Positions 1 through 12,509 of a stretch of 64,000 bases of DNA are shown piece after piece. The notes under the pieces are model-generated. The model saw only the letters and a program-made list of their open reading frames with translations, was not told the origin of the DNA and made no database searches. Each line of letters opens with the position of its first letter. The first letter of the stretch is position 1. Origin of the DNA: Lasioglossum baleicum (Eukaryota > Arthropoda > Insecta > Hymenoptera > Halictidae); assembly GCF_051020765.1 (NCBI RefSeq), contig NC_134934.1:4092001-4156000 (forward strand). Reading direction: 5' to 3'. A program made the translations under genes and the position numbers.

Positions 1-257
1 CACCGAAACGATTCTTTAATGTTTCGAACGATTAAGGTAACGACGTAGATTGCCAACATAATGTGTTCAATGTTTGCAGATGATTGAACACTTTATTCTT
101 CTATACGACAGAACCGTTCCTCATTTCACATTAACAAACATTAATATCAATGCATTCCACAAAGAATCTCCCAGTCTGTAGAAAACATTTTCTTCCGAAC
201 TCTCGTCGTGAAACGACTCGGAAAAATGGGAGCTTGCACAAAAACGCGAATAATAAA

Positions 258-459
258 ACTCGGCGGATCTTCATGCAAATTCTCATCTTTGCGGATTATT
301 TTCTAAAATCCGGAATGAAAAGAGAATTTACTTCGCGGCCTACTAAAACCCCTATCGCGAAAACAGCCTCTGGAAGCGTTATCAAAGTTCGTTAATTCCT
401 TCGTTTCCTTCCACAAAGTTGCAGGTCTATTATTCATAAATGCATAAAAGTCCGCGGTC
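258..459. mobile_element. AGACTGCGG-family MITE, degenerate copy
   Basis: The left end at 258-280 (actcggcggatcttcatgca) and the right end at 435-459 (cataaatgcataaaagtccg, then cggtc) are imperfect inverted copies of the family end AGACTGCGGATCTTTATGCA. The span of 202 bp is close to the 186-193 bp of the better copies. No coding capacity and no clear target-site duplication were seen, so the superfamily is unassigned. Confidence 0.6.
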
Positions 460-1457
460 CGATAATAACTTTTTACCGGAACCCAAACTTTCCAGAAAGA
501 TCGCGAAAAAAGGGCGCACTGCTGGCGGAAATGGAGTTCCTATGACAGTGTCGGTGGTCGAACACTGCCAAACGTAGAAAACCACCGTTCCTCTGCAGCA
601 TCGATCGCATTCTTTGTCGCGCTGTTACGCCGTGAACAATGCAGCAGACGCCTCCGTTGCTTCTTTGGGATTACCGTGCAATTACCGCTACCTTTGAGGA
701 GCGTTTTTCGGCCTGCAGATATGATTTCCGCCCGGTGCAATATTCTCGCGGTTTTCTTTCTCTCCGCATCTCTTTTCCGTCAGTGCAACGATGCAAGCTG
801 CGGGTCAGACAGGCTAGGTCTTGTTTCGATGCACCACGGTTCTTCTATTTGCGATACTCTATCTCGTTGACGGGCTGTACTCACTTTAATCAGAAGTTCC
901 CGTTCGGCCGATCCTCCTCTTCTGCGCCATGCTAGGCTATCCTAAATGCAACGCGGATTTTCGTCTGGCTCCGAGGAGACGGAAACTCGCCGAGGAAAAT
1001 CGGATCGTTGATAGATCCTTTCATGTCCGCGGAAATCGATGGCCGAGAATAAATGTCCCACTAATCATGGAAGTGTTTCACTAGTCTGATCTGTCCATTG
1101 AACGAACACTTAGGCTGAATGCCCATTCAAGTTAGTCCTCGCGAATCGTTATTTCATTTCTCGAGTGCCGCAAGGCTGTATTATTATTTATAATTATTAC
1201 ATAAATAATCCATCATATTTTTGTACTTTTTTAGACTACTGTCGGAAAGATAGACGAACGTGGACCACTTCCATAACTGTTAACATAAATAGTTTTCGTG
1301 GTAGAGGCAGAATTTCTGCTCGGATTCATATTTCGGACGATAAAGATCGTCGAGGAATTTATTTGTTAACCCGTATATCGGTTACAGTTCTCTGGGACCC
1401 GTTTGTTTATTGCGTTTTGCAACGCGCAGTGTGCAATAAATGCATCTTTTTTTAACC

Positions 1458-1579
1458 AGACCGCGGGCTCGTATGCAAATTCGTCGTTTCGGACGGCCAT
1501 TGTTGAGATTTATTGAAATGTTTATTTCAGTGGGTTTTGTGAAACAAAAATACTATAAATGTATAAACGTCCACAGTCT
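1458..1579. mobile_element. AGACTGCGG-family MITE, short copy
   Basis: The left end (agaccgcgggctcgtatgca) starts at 1458. It is inverted relative to the right end (tgtataaacgtccacagtct) ending at 1579. The span of 122 bp is shorter than the typical ~190 bp, which suggests an internal deletion. Both ends carry several substitutions, so this looks like an old copy. Confidence 0.6.
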
Positions 1580-1674
1580 GCTTCTGACTTGAAAGAGTCT
1601 ATGTTCTCTTTAACCGGAATTGTTAGTTCGCTTTGAATTGATATTTAAAATAACTTTTTCAGTCGGGCAATGTA

Positions 1675-1676
<2 letters not shown>

Positions 1677-1736
<60 letters not shown>
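1677..1736. repeat. (AT)30 microsatellite
   Basis: Sixty bases of uninterrupted AT dinucleotide. It can fold on itself and is expected to vary in length between individuals. It is the longest pure microsatellite in the window. Confidence 0.98.
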
Positions 1737-1739
<3 letters not shown>

Positions 1740-4700
1740 AGTATAAAAATCTCCGGACATTTTCATGCAAAGTTGACGTTCCGGGCGTTTGTTTTTAAAC
1801 AAGGGAAGTAAGCGCCGGTTTTATTTCATTTTTATTCCGTTCGTTTTATTGTGTTTCGTTTCACGAAACTTGCAAACATATTTTTCTTCACCTAAAATTC
1901 TGGGTTCATATGAAATAAAATTTTTTCTTGTCTGTATAGTGGTCTAACTATTTTTATTTTCGTAGATATTCATGCAATCCCATACTATTATATTTTACAC
2001 GTGTTCCTAATGGACATGGTCCGTTTAATAAATGACTAACAGCAATGATACATTCGTGCGGTGAATTATTCACCGGATTTAGCGTATCATTAAGCGGATA
2101 TAATATTAAACAACCGAATATCAGTCTTGATTTCGCTGCGCCAGCGACCAAACCGTGAATTATCATAATAGTCATTTATTGATTCATTAACCTACCTATC
2201 GGAAGTGTATTAGAAAGCTTCTCGATAATTCTGCTGCGTCAGAATGCACCTTAATCATTCCTGTCGAAATAATAATCAAAAGAATCGATTAAACTTCATT
2301 GCTGAAAAATCTGTTCGAGAACACTTCGACTATTAATTGAGCCGTTCGCGGGCCGAAACGATTAAGCAATCAAGCGGTTGATTGATGGTAAACGTTTCTC
2401 ATTTAAAATAAATTGCCTCGAAACGTTGACTGCCTCGTTGGCAACGTGTGAGTGACACTGTTCTTCGACCAGGTGTGAAAATGAGTCTTGATTGCGATGT
2501 ATCGCACCACAGTACATTTTATTAGGGTCGTTATAATGTGAATGGGATCAGGTATCAATTGCTACGATACATTTCAACTTTCTCTTATCAATTTCATTAA
2601 TGATTAGGTGTACATTCATTCATGGTCGTAATAACTTGCAAGATAGAGTAGTGTTTAGTGGTGGGGATACTGTAATAATACCGGACAACGAGAATTGAAA
2701 GAACTCTTAAAAATTCTCTCTACCGATTTTCCGGCATGAATCAATTTGGCAAATGAGCGTCTCGCATATTGACCCTTGCACCATAGAGACCGTTTGGCAG
2801 ACGACCAAAAAACCAGAAAGAGCGTAATTGAACGAAGTTTAAAAGAAATAATGGGAAGGGGAATAAAGGGACGCGAATCGACCGCAGAGGTAGAGATTCA
2901 GTTGTCCGTGACGAAGAAGCGGATCGAGACGAGTGGAGAAATAAAATCAGCGTGGCGCAATAGGTTCGAAACGCGGCCTGATATCCGCAGCGGATAGGGA
3001 AAGCTGTTAAAGCGAGGACGAGCAAGGTTGAGCAGCAAGCCGAGAGGTCGAATTACCCGGCAAATGGATTACCGCTAGGATTTATATCGAGTGTATTCCG
3101 TTTGCGAAGATAGGGGAGCAGCCCGAATCTTTTTCGTTTTACCGTACACGTTGGTTGACGATATTAGCGGGGGAAGTTTTATGGAAATGCGGAAACACAT
3201 GAGAGATGCGGCGAGATAGAAGGCAATTATTAGCACTTTACCGAGCAAATTCGGATAAAAAGATCGGTCACCGCGGTCACTGTGTTCTTCGTCGACCAAC
3301 AGAACTTGTCCGAAGTTGTCCGGTGTCGCGCGATTTCGGAACATGGCCCCCGCTACTACAACCGCAATAGCTGAATACCTTAGTGCCAGATTTTATGTAT
3401 TTATGACAATGTTGTTACTGAAATTGAATTATCGTAATTCACGGAATCCAAGTCCATTCAGATCGATGGAGGAGACCAGAGCTTTTCAATAATTTTGCTG
3501 CACCAAATGGAAGCTTAATGCAGCGGAAGCAAACGAAATGATTGGATGGAAGTTTCTGTTGCTGTTAACCCGTTGCACTACCATTTATTTTGATTATTTT
3601 GATTTAAATGAAATTAATAACATATATACATAATATTTATTAGAGACTGCTCAGAATCTTCATCACGAGTCTTCTCGACATTGTATGGCAAGAGGGGTGA
3701 AAGGATCTATCAAAAAATCCCGAATCGCGAGCTACAGATTTCCAAAAATTGTGGAATCATTACAGATAATGTGTTAAAATGTAGGGTTACGCAGTTCTTG
3801 GCATTCTCGATTCATATTCTTTCGAGGAATGTTTCCCAAGGCTGACTGATAAAGGAGCAACGCCAATTTTTACAGATTCCCGAGACTTGTAGACCGTGTC
3901 AAATTTTCGAAAATCTCTTTCACCTGATTGTTCAGCGGACCAATTAAAATTCCTCTTTGTCGACTATTGATCCGAAGCATGAATAGAGTACACCGAAACC
4001 AGTGGTACACCCGTCGTGTTGCGTCGCTTACCCGTCGCATCCCGTCGCGCGACATGCAACAGTGTACGGTCACTCGATTCCATGGAACGGGAATGCTAAT
4101 TGAAAATTGGGAACTGTCGATTTCCACGCGTTGCGGCCTTTTCCGCTAATTTTTCTCGACGTCTCGCCATCAATTCGCTGATGAGTACCGGCGAAATTCA
4201 ACCGATCCTCGAGAACGCTGCTCGCACATCCAGCAACGCCACAAAGAACACACCCCCTCGCGATTTAAGAATATTATTCAACTTCCAGCTCGCACAAGTT
4301 CCTAACAGAGGAAACAAACCTCTGTCTAGCTGCAGTCTTTTTGACTCGGTCCCGTCGATGTTGGTATCTCTCGGTACAAAAGGGATCCGGAGTAATAAGA
4401 AAATGAATCCTTTGTAGTATAAAGAATCCTCTCTCAAGTGCACGCAAACTGGGTAACCGGGCAGAGTAATGAAATCAGGGAGGTTCGGAAAAAAAAAAAA
4501 AGAAGAAGTTCGAGAAACGCTATTTCTCTCGTTAAATGATCTTGATACCTACAGCGAGAGGATTTTTATGTGAAAATTGTCGAACGCTTAACCACACCGG
4601 CTGGCCGGTATACAACGCGGAGGCTCGAAAGTGATTCAATTTCCCATTAAAGGGTGAACACGTAATAACGCCGCGGCGTATTTTCCAGGGACTTGCGGTG

Positions 4701-5390
4701 GAACACGGCGCACCGTCTATTTAGCGAGTAAAGAGCGCTCGCACCGGCCGCGATAAAAACGGATCCCATAACGGCAGTGTTTGTAATGAACCTGTGGCTC
4801 CGGCTGAATCCTTTCCCAGCCGTTACCCTTCGACACGGTTATTGGTTAACGCGTCGAGCGAACGCCAAATTGTATTCGATGCGACACTTCGACCCGCCTC
4901 TGTGAAACTCCGCCTTTATTATTACCCTCTTAGCTGGAATTTATTTAAGCAATATTCGACACCCCGGCGAGGCCCTCTTAGAACCCGTTGCTGTCGCCAT
5001 CTTGGCCCTCCATTTCGCCGAAATTTATACGGGCTGATAAAACTGATGGCGGACGTTGGGTAAAATAGCGCCTCTACCCAAAGGAACTACTGTGCTGCTT
5101 CAACAGTTCGAAAATTGATTTGAGCAGTACATTCGTCTAATTTGGCGTATTCGAAAATTTTGAACTGTGAGCGGCGGTTTCAGGTGGTTATATCAGAGAT
5201 GAATTCTTAAGCCTGGACGAGTAATTCCATCTAGGTGGAGATGGACTTCGGTGCTCAAAGTGTAAACTAGAATACAGAACAGTCTTCCATTAGTCCACGA
5301 GCTGCCCTCTCGAGTGACCGCTATCAGGGCATCCGGCCAGTTCGGTGAAGGGGTGGTAGGTTAAGTGCAATAGGCACGGTCAGAAATCAG

Positions 5391-5819
5391 ATGGTATCTC
5401 GTCGGGCTGGGTGTCCGATAACGTTCGATACGTCCGGCTGGGTTTCCTCGCAAACAGACCAAGATGCTATACCCGTTCTAGAGAGCAGTGTTCCTGGGGC
5501 GTTGTTCGGGGGTGGCGATGCTGTGGTCTGCGAACAGTATAGCGCGGTCAGTATACCGCACGGCGCACCCAGACCGGCCCTGACCCTCGTCAATTCGATC
5601 CTCTCTCTCTTCCTGATGTCGAACCTGATACTATTAATATCGACAATAGGCCAGAATACGGTCTACGTGAGCACCAGACTTATTTCTTATTCCTCTCGAG
5701 TTCCAAATAAGATTGGGACGAGGTGGTTTTTATTAGGCGGTCGCATTTGTGGTTGGAATAGACCCGGAGGTGTTGCGAGAGAATTCCGAAAGCTGTTGCA
5801 AATACTTCGAACCGCGTAG
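5391..5819 (+). other. Unassigned 142-codon ORF, doubtful
   Basis: An ATG-initiated open frame of 142 codons with a fairly protein-like composition in its first 80 residues, including a hydrophobic run around residues 67-85 (LVNSILSLFLMSNLILLIST). The sequence just upstream (about 5,200-5,390) is also compositionally unlike its AT-rich surroundings. I recognise no family, and no promoter, splice site or polyadenylation context supports it. In CpG-rich insect DNA an ORF of this size can arise by chance. It could be a remnant of a mobile element or simply noncoding. Confidence 0.12.
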
Positions 5820-7720
5820 TGAAACTCCTATTTTCTTGTACTAGGAAGGTATTCTCTTCGAAAAAGTCGATATAAATAGCTGACAATTTAAAATGTCGGA
5901 CAGAAAATTATAATTTTATAAGAATGGCGTTTCACTTGTTCGATAACCTGCTGCATTGTGAGGGAAACTTCCTATTCCTCTCATGCGGAAAAAGAGCCTT
6001 GGAAAAATACGGGAAGACCTTTTGGTTAGCCCGTTACAATGAAATTATGTGCGCAAACATAAAGAGAGCCGGAAAGTAGGTATACAAAAGGGAAAGATCG
6101 ATAATGGACGCAGACCGCCTTGATTTACAGATATGAGATTGCGGAGTGCACGTACAACGATCGTGCACAGTATGCATAAACCGTTTAAATATTATCAATC
6201 CACAGGGAACGAAAGGAACAACGAAATCGGTTGGTTCAATTATATATATTTTTTCTTGTTATTATTTGAATACGTCGACTGGGCGTTGACGAGACGCGAA
6301 CTGAAATTAAACGGACCGAGAGAGGCAGATTGTCAAATACGGGTTTAATTGTATTAAACGAAAATATCGTACGCTTCTGTCCGATCTCCGAAAATTTCGT
6401 TCCCTCGGAATATTATGCGTCGCACAGAGATAATCGTTGATTGTCATCCATCCATCTCGGAAATTACATTTTCACTGAAAACAATGCCGTACGAGTGCGA
6501 GGATCGGTGATGCGACGCGAATCCCACCGGTCTGTTTTTAATTCTACTGAAAATAACACGTTCCTGATTTTATGTACCACACTCGTCGCTCGAATCATGA
6601 AGCTGCGATATTTGTTCGACAAAGCGAGCGAAATTAGTCAATAAAATCTGGAACGAAACTGCAACAAACGTCGCATCGGGTTTGTCGCCACAATGTGAGT
6701 ACAGAATTAGATCCTAACTCTTGCATGATATTTTACTATAATCGTCCTGACCGGTCGGTGGACATTTATTAAATTTTGATGACACATACTGCAATAAAAT
6801 TCACTTGAAATTTTAACACATGAGAATTACAAAGCGGACACTTTGACTGCTCGATTATCCCAGAATATTTCTCCGAATAAAATCTCTCTTGGGATAGTTG
6901 AATAAATTCATATTACCTATTATACATTTAACTGGCAGCCTTTGGCTATTTACGTTACCTGAAAGAAAAACTACTACATTTTATTAAAACTTATAATCTC
7001 TGTGCTTTAATGATTTTAATGAAAAGTTAGAGCAGCGTTGAAAATTTTTCCGAGGGAAAGTTTCCCAGGAAAAGCGAGCGATTGTCGGCGTGAAAATCGA
7101 CAGAGTGGAGTGCGGCCCTCCCAGAGCGATTCCGGAAATGAGTGCATAGTGGCGGAAGGATTTCCTGCCCGTGGGCCAAGCCAAAATGTATTCCAAACGC
7201 GTGCTGGGTAACCCTGACCCTACTCAAGACCGGAAACTAATCGAAGCCAGGACAAAGGGACGAGACGGGGCGAGCGTAAAGAAACGCGTTGGTTAACCGG
7301 CCAGAAATAAACGAGTTGATAAAAAAAGTTCGTCGTGGAACGTCGTAACAGAGACGTTTCTTTGCCAGTGGCATTTCTCTCGCGTTGTTCACCTGCCCGG
7401 AAACGAGGAAACTCGAACGAAAAACGGACAGTGAAAATATTATCCTTGCAATTACCCTTCTGGCTTCCTTCTCCCGTTCCAATATCGATGCTCGCCTAGA
7501 AATAACAACGTCGAAATCTCTTCGATCTTTCGAAACATTTTTCCTCGATTCTGTTGCTTTGGAAATTCGTTTGCGGTAACAATAACGAATCTAGAAATTT
7601 CAATCACCTGCCAGTGGATCTTTTCGATCTAATTTTTGCTCTTTATAGATACAGATACACTTCGCATTCTTACATTAATCATATTAATAAGGTAAAAATA
7701 CCATAAAAATTACCATAAAA

Positions 7721-7739
7721 GCATAAAATCCGCAGTGTA
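7721..7739 (-). repeat. Single AGACTGCGG-family MITE end
   Basis: gcataaaatccgcagtgta matches the right-hand (reverse-complement) family end. I found no partner end within about 250 bp to the left, so this is either a truncated copy or one whose other end has decayed. Confidence 0.5.
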
Positions 7740-8659
7740 TTTATTAGAGATCCCTATTTTACGCGTATATAAATTATTTATACGGAATAATTATCTCGCT
7801 TATTATACGAATGGTTGAACGCGTTATCCGCCAAGAAAATTCTGCGAGAATAAAGAAACTTATTTAATAAACCAGACGCTGAAAAGTTGAAGTTTGGAGA
7901 ACCTAGTACCTTGTTAACCTAGTCGCATCTCATAAATCTTAACAAAATGTGGCTCGCTCGATGTGTCGCCATATGTATTCATTTTTAAATATGTGGAAAG
8001 AATTAGTATGCCAACTGCGTGTGCCGTTGGATTCGCCGTCTTGAATAATTGAAAGATTCAACAGGCTTTTTTGTGGAAACCATCCAAGCTATTTCTGCAT
8101 TCCTCGTTCCACGTTTTAGATCCTACAGAAATATTTGTTATAATTCTTGAACCGATGCATTTGAAATAAAGTGCGTGCCGATGAATTCACTTATGTGTCT
8201 ATCCATCTATTTTCGAGGATCCCGCGAGGGTGAAAAATCCAGGTGGATAAAAGAATAAACAAAGTAGCGAGAGACTAAAATTTCACCGCACCCTAAACAT
8301 GACACGTGTCTGATAAAATGGCGGTTTTTCCTGCGAGCAATGGACGTCGAAACTCAGCGGGTTGCGCTCCCGAAGACAAATAGATATCCGCTTCTTTGTA
8401 CCTGGGCGAATTTATCACGTTGTCGGGTCTCTTCCAGCTCAGGAAATTCCTGGCTGCGACGTCCATAGAAGATTGAAAAAAATGGTGGTGGTAAGCGAGG
8501 AGCCATACTTTCGATTGCTTTTAAAGTCGGCCAGGTGTCGCAGGATTTACGGGGCTGGGCAACTTCGTAATCGTGGTCTCCAGTGACTCTCGTAAAAAAA
8601 TGATCCTCCGCAATTCTGAAATTAATTGTCCGGAAACACAGGTGATTATCTGTTACTTC

Positions 8660-9360
8660 ACTTCTGTGTAAAGAGTAATGGTCATCCGTTTTAGGAGTGA
8701 ATCTACACCTCTAGATCGGTGGACATTTGCAAAAGAAACGTGCCGCAAAATTGTTTATAACAAAGAAAATTGTTGTTGAAATTGTTTTTTACATCAACAC
8801 CTTCCACTCATCCAGAAAAGAAAAAGTTTGAAAGAAGCAATACGTTGGAAACAAATAGTTATTGAGATATAAGCTGATAAAGTTTTTGTTAAATTTGATT
8901 ACGTGGAGTTATACGTATAAACAAAAGTCTACTACGAGGACAGTCCACCCGACCGTGTCGATGAGACAAAATATAATCATGTGCGTACCTCGAGACAAAC
9001 GAAATTTAAAGTCTCGTTGCCCATTCGGAGCGTAAAGAAGTTGCAAAATATGAAAGAATACCTTATATCCATTGTTATAAGAATATTAATCCTGTATTAT
9101 AAAATGTTATCGCATCTCACCGTTCCTCCTGCGGATTAGGCGATATACCTGTAAAGGATGTTATAGCAAGCAAAAAACGCATGCGAATCTTCAACCCCGA
9201 CAGATCGACAACACGTGCGAGGTTTTGATGTAAAAAGAAACTTTAACAACAATTTCCTTTGTTATAAACAATTCTGCGGCGTTTCTTTTACAAATGTCCA
9301 CCGATCCAGAGGTGTAGATTCACCCCTGGGAGGGATGATCATTACTTTCTATACACCCTG
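8660..9360. mobile_element. Foldback DNA transposon, ~700 bp, non-autonomous
   Basis: Long imperfect terminal inverted repeats of about 150 bp. The left arm (about 8,660-8,812) contains gtgaatctacacctctagat and cggtggacatttgc. The right arm (about 9,208-9,360) contains their reverse complements. The right end is better preserved and finishes in acaccctg followed by TA at 9,361-9,362; the left end is degraded. The interior has no transposase ORF. The CAGGGTGT terminus is shared with the elements at 20,515 and 54,828, although the arms are unrelated in sequence. Confidence 0.75.
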
Positions 9361-10907
9361 TACATCTGTTATCTATGTATATGCGACTTTGTTAGAGTGC
9401 CAAAAGAAGTTAGCAAATTCCTTAAAAAAATCTGGTTGAAGGCAGCCGAAAATTCAATTGCTCCGAAACGAGCGAACAAAACATCAGGTTCGCGATAATT
9501 TTGCGACTCACCAGCGAAGTTCAGTGCACAGAAAACTTCCCCGAGGCAGCAGAGACTGCAGTATGCCACTGCACGGCTAAGAACCGCTCGTTCCGAGCGT
9601 TTGTTTCGAGAGAAACACCTCGGCTGTCCCCGGAATCCGACTCTGACACAACTCGCGTCAAAGGGAAGAAGGCTAAAAGAGAGAGAGGAAGCGAGAGAGG
9701 AAGAGGGTCTGTTAGGGCAACGCGTAATCGTGCATCGTCGGCCACTCCAGAACGCAGGCGGATTTCGAGTTTAGTGGCCGTGGGAAGAAATTCCGGGGGT
9801 GCAACTGCCGAAAGGCATTCCAGCGTACCTGCTTCGAAGCCCGACCTTCCTTCTGCTTCCTGTCCCGGGGAAGAAAGAGATAGTTTTTCGGAGACTATCC
9901 AGTTGCCCTGTTTGGCAGGTTCTTTCCAGTGACGTAACAGTGTTCCCCCCGTTGCGTCGTTCCCGGAGTCCCGAGGGAGGAAAAACGAGGCGCGAACCTG
10001 TCGCAGCAGACGAAAACCATGTTTACGCTAGGCTCGGCCTTTTGCTCGCCTCTTTCTGTTCGTGCGAGACTCTCTTATTCAACTGACGGTCTCGCGGGCT
10101 GCGTTCGAATAAGGATTACAGTCTGCTGCTTTTGCCAGAGAGATTCTGTTACGGACCTAGCCGGCTGGATTTCCGTTTCGGTTTGCGGTGTCCGACCGTT
10201 TCCAGCTTATGAAACTCTCTTCCACGAGACTCGAATGGGCACCATTTTTCTTGGGCCGTTCATTCGCTCAGACTCATCTTCATGCAAACGAAAAATTGCA
10301 TTTCCCTGGTTACATTGCCCGATGAGAGGCTGTCTGAATTTTGAAGGAGTATAAAAAGTAGTTTTAGATGTTTAGTTGTCCAGAAAATTGCTCGAAGCTT
10401 CCAGTTCCTTTTGGGCGAGAGGAAACAGGAAACTTAAAGGTAGATAACAGCTAGCAATTCCCAGAACACTTACCTGGATCGATAAGAAGCTCTATGAGGA
10501 ATCTGGCTCTATCAAGCGAGGATTACTGTTTTTGTTGTTCCTTTTACCATCAACTCACTCGAAAATTCAGACCTGATTGGTTACAGGCTTCAATAGATAC
10601 GTATTGGACAGGTCCGAATAAGCATTACGCTTAGGTAAATTGTATTAACACGCTTACAGTCTCCGATATATGGGTCACGATAATGTTATACTAGGTAGAG
10701 TAAGGCTACACGGATACCATTGTGCGAGAACAACGCGTGGAGGTGTAAAGATAAGAGCGTGATTAATACTGTAAACCAAGTACACTTCCTTCACTGCGAA
10801 GTTTGTATCCGCAGTTGATCCTCAGAGTGTATTAATTAAATAGATGTCTATAATTTACTGCTAGAGAGTGTATTATAATAAGGCTACAATATTTTAAGTC
10901 CTATCTT

Positions 10908-11207
10908 GATGCCATGGACAATTGATACAGTGAAAGTTTCTTGGAAAGTTTCTTAGCAAGTAATCTGTAGACCATTATTTTTCAGAACAAGAGTACAGTA
11001 GTTGAAGTTCTTTTGTCATGGAGCCACGGACAATTGATACAGTGAAAGTTGATTGGAAAATGGCCGAAGTCCTATCATCTCGATGCCACGGCCAATTGGT
11101 TCAATGAAAGTTGATGGGAAAACGCCATCATTTTTCACAAACAAGGTTGCAACACTGCTATTTTATTGCTACGGGCGATTGATCCAGGGAAAGTATGCTA
11201 GAAAATA
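10908..11207 (+). repeat. Degenerate tandem repeat, unit ~60-110 bp
   Basis: A block beginning gatgccatggacaattgata recurs four times, at about 10,908, 11,020, 11,081 and 11,167. Each copy keeps a core like CCACGGACAATTGATACAGT followed by GAAAGT. Spacing is irregular (about 111, 61 and 86 bp) and identity falls towards the last copy, so the array is old or was built by several unequal events. Confidence 0.7.
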
Positions 11208-12160
11208 CTCTCGGAATCGGACCTTATCACCAGTTTCAGGATCAATTTATCGTCGTGTGTAGCGATTAACTCTTTTGTTACCGTTTGCTTCTGATATACT
11301 GTTGGACGTAGGAACCCGACATATTTTTATTTTCCATAATAGTTCGCAGTATAATAAGATGTAGCGATTTCACCATTTCAACGTAGCTTTTTAAAATTTT
11401 TCTCATCCGCAACGTATACCTCACGCGATGGAATTTCAATATTGCGAATTCCTATTTCTGTGACGTGAGGTAACAAAGTCTGTGGTAGCTGAAGGGTTAG
11501 AAAAAGTGTCGAATGGCTCATTTGTTCCACCTTGTTTGTCGCGGAAAGGAAACATTCTTGCCCCAGCAGGTGACACAGCTTATTACGGTATTCAACGTGG
11601 TTGCATAGGCGTCTCTCGCTAGTATCGATCGAGGGGATAGTGTGGCGAGTCGGAGGACACGGGACCTTGCTGATTCGGGAGCCATGCGAAATTTCTGTAC
11701 AGGCCTGACCGCCTCGTGTAACGATCCCCACTTCCGGCTCGGGCCGCTTCTGCGTCGTTTGCGACGATTCCAGCTGTTGCACGGATTTACCGGGCGCTGC
11801 ACGCCGCACCGCCGCGCCGCCCTAGAAGTTCCCCCAGCCATTGTCCCTGAGCACAATAAACGTGTTGTCGCTGGTAAATTTCGGCGCAGGCTATGTAATC
11901 GCGGATCCCAACGAATAACACCAACTACTCTCCCTGTCTCTCTGTAAACGTTCCCTCGAGAAAAGCGCGACGCCGCACTTGAACACTCTTATTATAGAAG
12001 CTATTAACACATTTTATCCCAAATGATCTACTTCACACGATCAAGACAAGAGCCACGTAAAAATAAACTTCTCTTGAATAATTTGAACATGTTGGAAAAG
12101 GTATATCGACATTTCTTAATTATTGTAATCCGTTTACTATGTTGAATTGCACATTATCGA

Positions 12161-12180
12161 TGCATAAAGTCCACAGTGCA
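12161..12180 (-). repeat. Single AGACTGCGG-family MITE end
   Basis: tgcataaagtccacagtgca matches the right-hand family end with two or three changes. No convincing left partner was found in the 250 bp upstream. Confidence 0.5.
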
Positions 12181-12485
12181 CTAATCAGAGGCAAGAACAA
12201 AGAATCGGTAAAAATTCGATTACCGAAACAAGCGATACAGAATCAAGAGTACCGATTTTCAAGCAGGCAGTTCGGAATTGTGCGCCGATGTAATCGAACG
12301 GGCTCGATCGAGAGGTAAACGAAAAGTTGGTGGAACGCGAGAGGAACGTTGTTATTAGCTCGTCAGTTGGAATCGGGGTCATGGTTTTCAGCGGTCGCAG
12401 ATCTCCGTGTTCACGTGCATATTACGCGGGCTCGCGTGCCACGAAGAACGGATTACACGAGTTTCGCGGTGAAACGAGACCGCGT

Positions 12486-12509
12486 GCCGAGCCGAGCCGA
12501 GCCGAGCCG
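12486..12509 (+). repeat. (GCCGA)n pentanucleotide microsatellite
   Basis: Four full GCCGA units plus GCCG. The reverse-complement pentamer occurs at 26,250-26,272. Confidence 0.9.

Larger units (their letters stand above)
1..8659. other. Gene-free region, left edge
   Basis: No exon with recognisable protein similarity and convincing splice sites was found on either strand. The stretch holds two copies and one single end of the AGACTGCGG MITE family, an (AT)30 microsatellite and one unassigned ORF, each listed separately. The rest is mixed AT-rich and moderately GC-rich sequence without visible structure. A CCGTTGCACTACC stretch after TTAA near 3,566 resembles one end of the TTAA-flanked MITE seen at 48,751, but no partner end was found. 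Confidence 0.6.

Noticed and set aside
1748..1775. Possible further AGACTGCGG-family left end (ctccggacattttcatgcaa)
   Set aside because: Too many mismatches and no partner end; not counted in the family.
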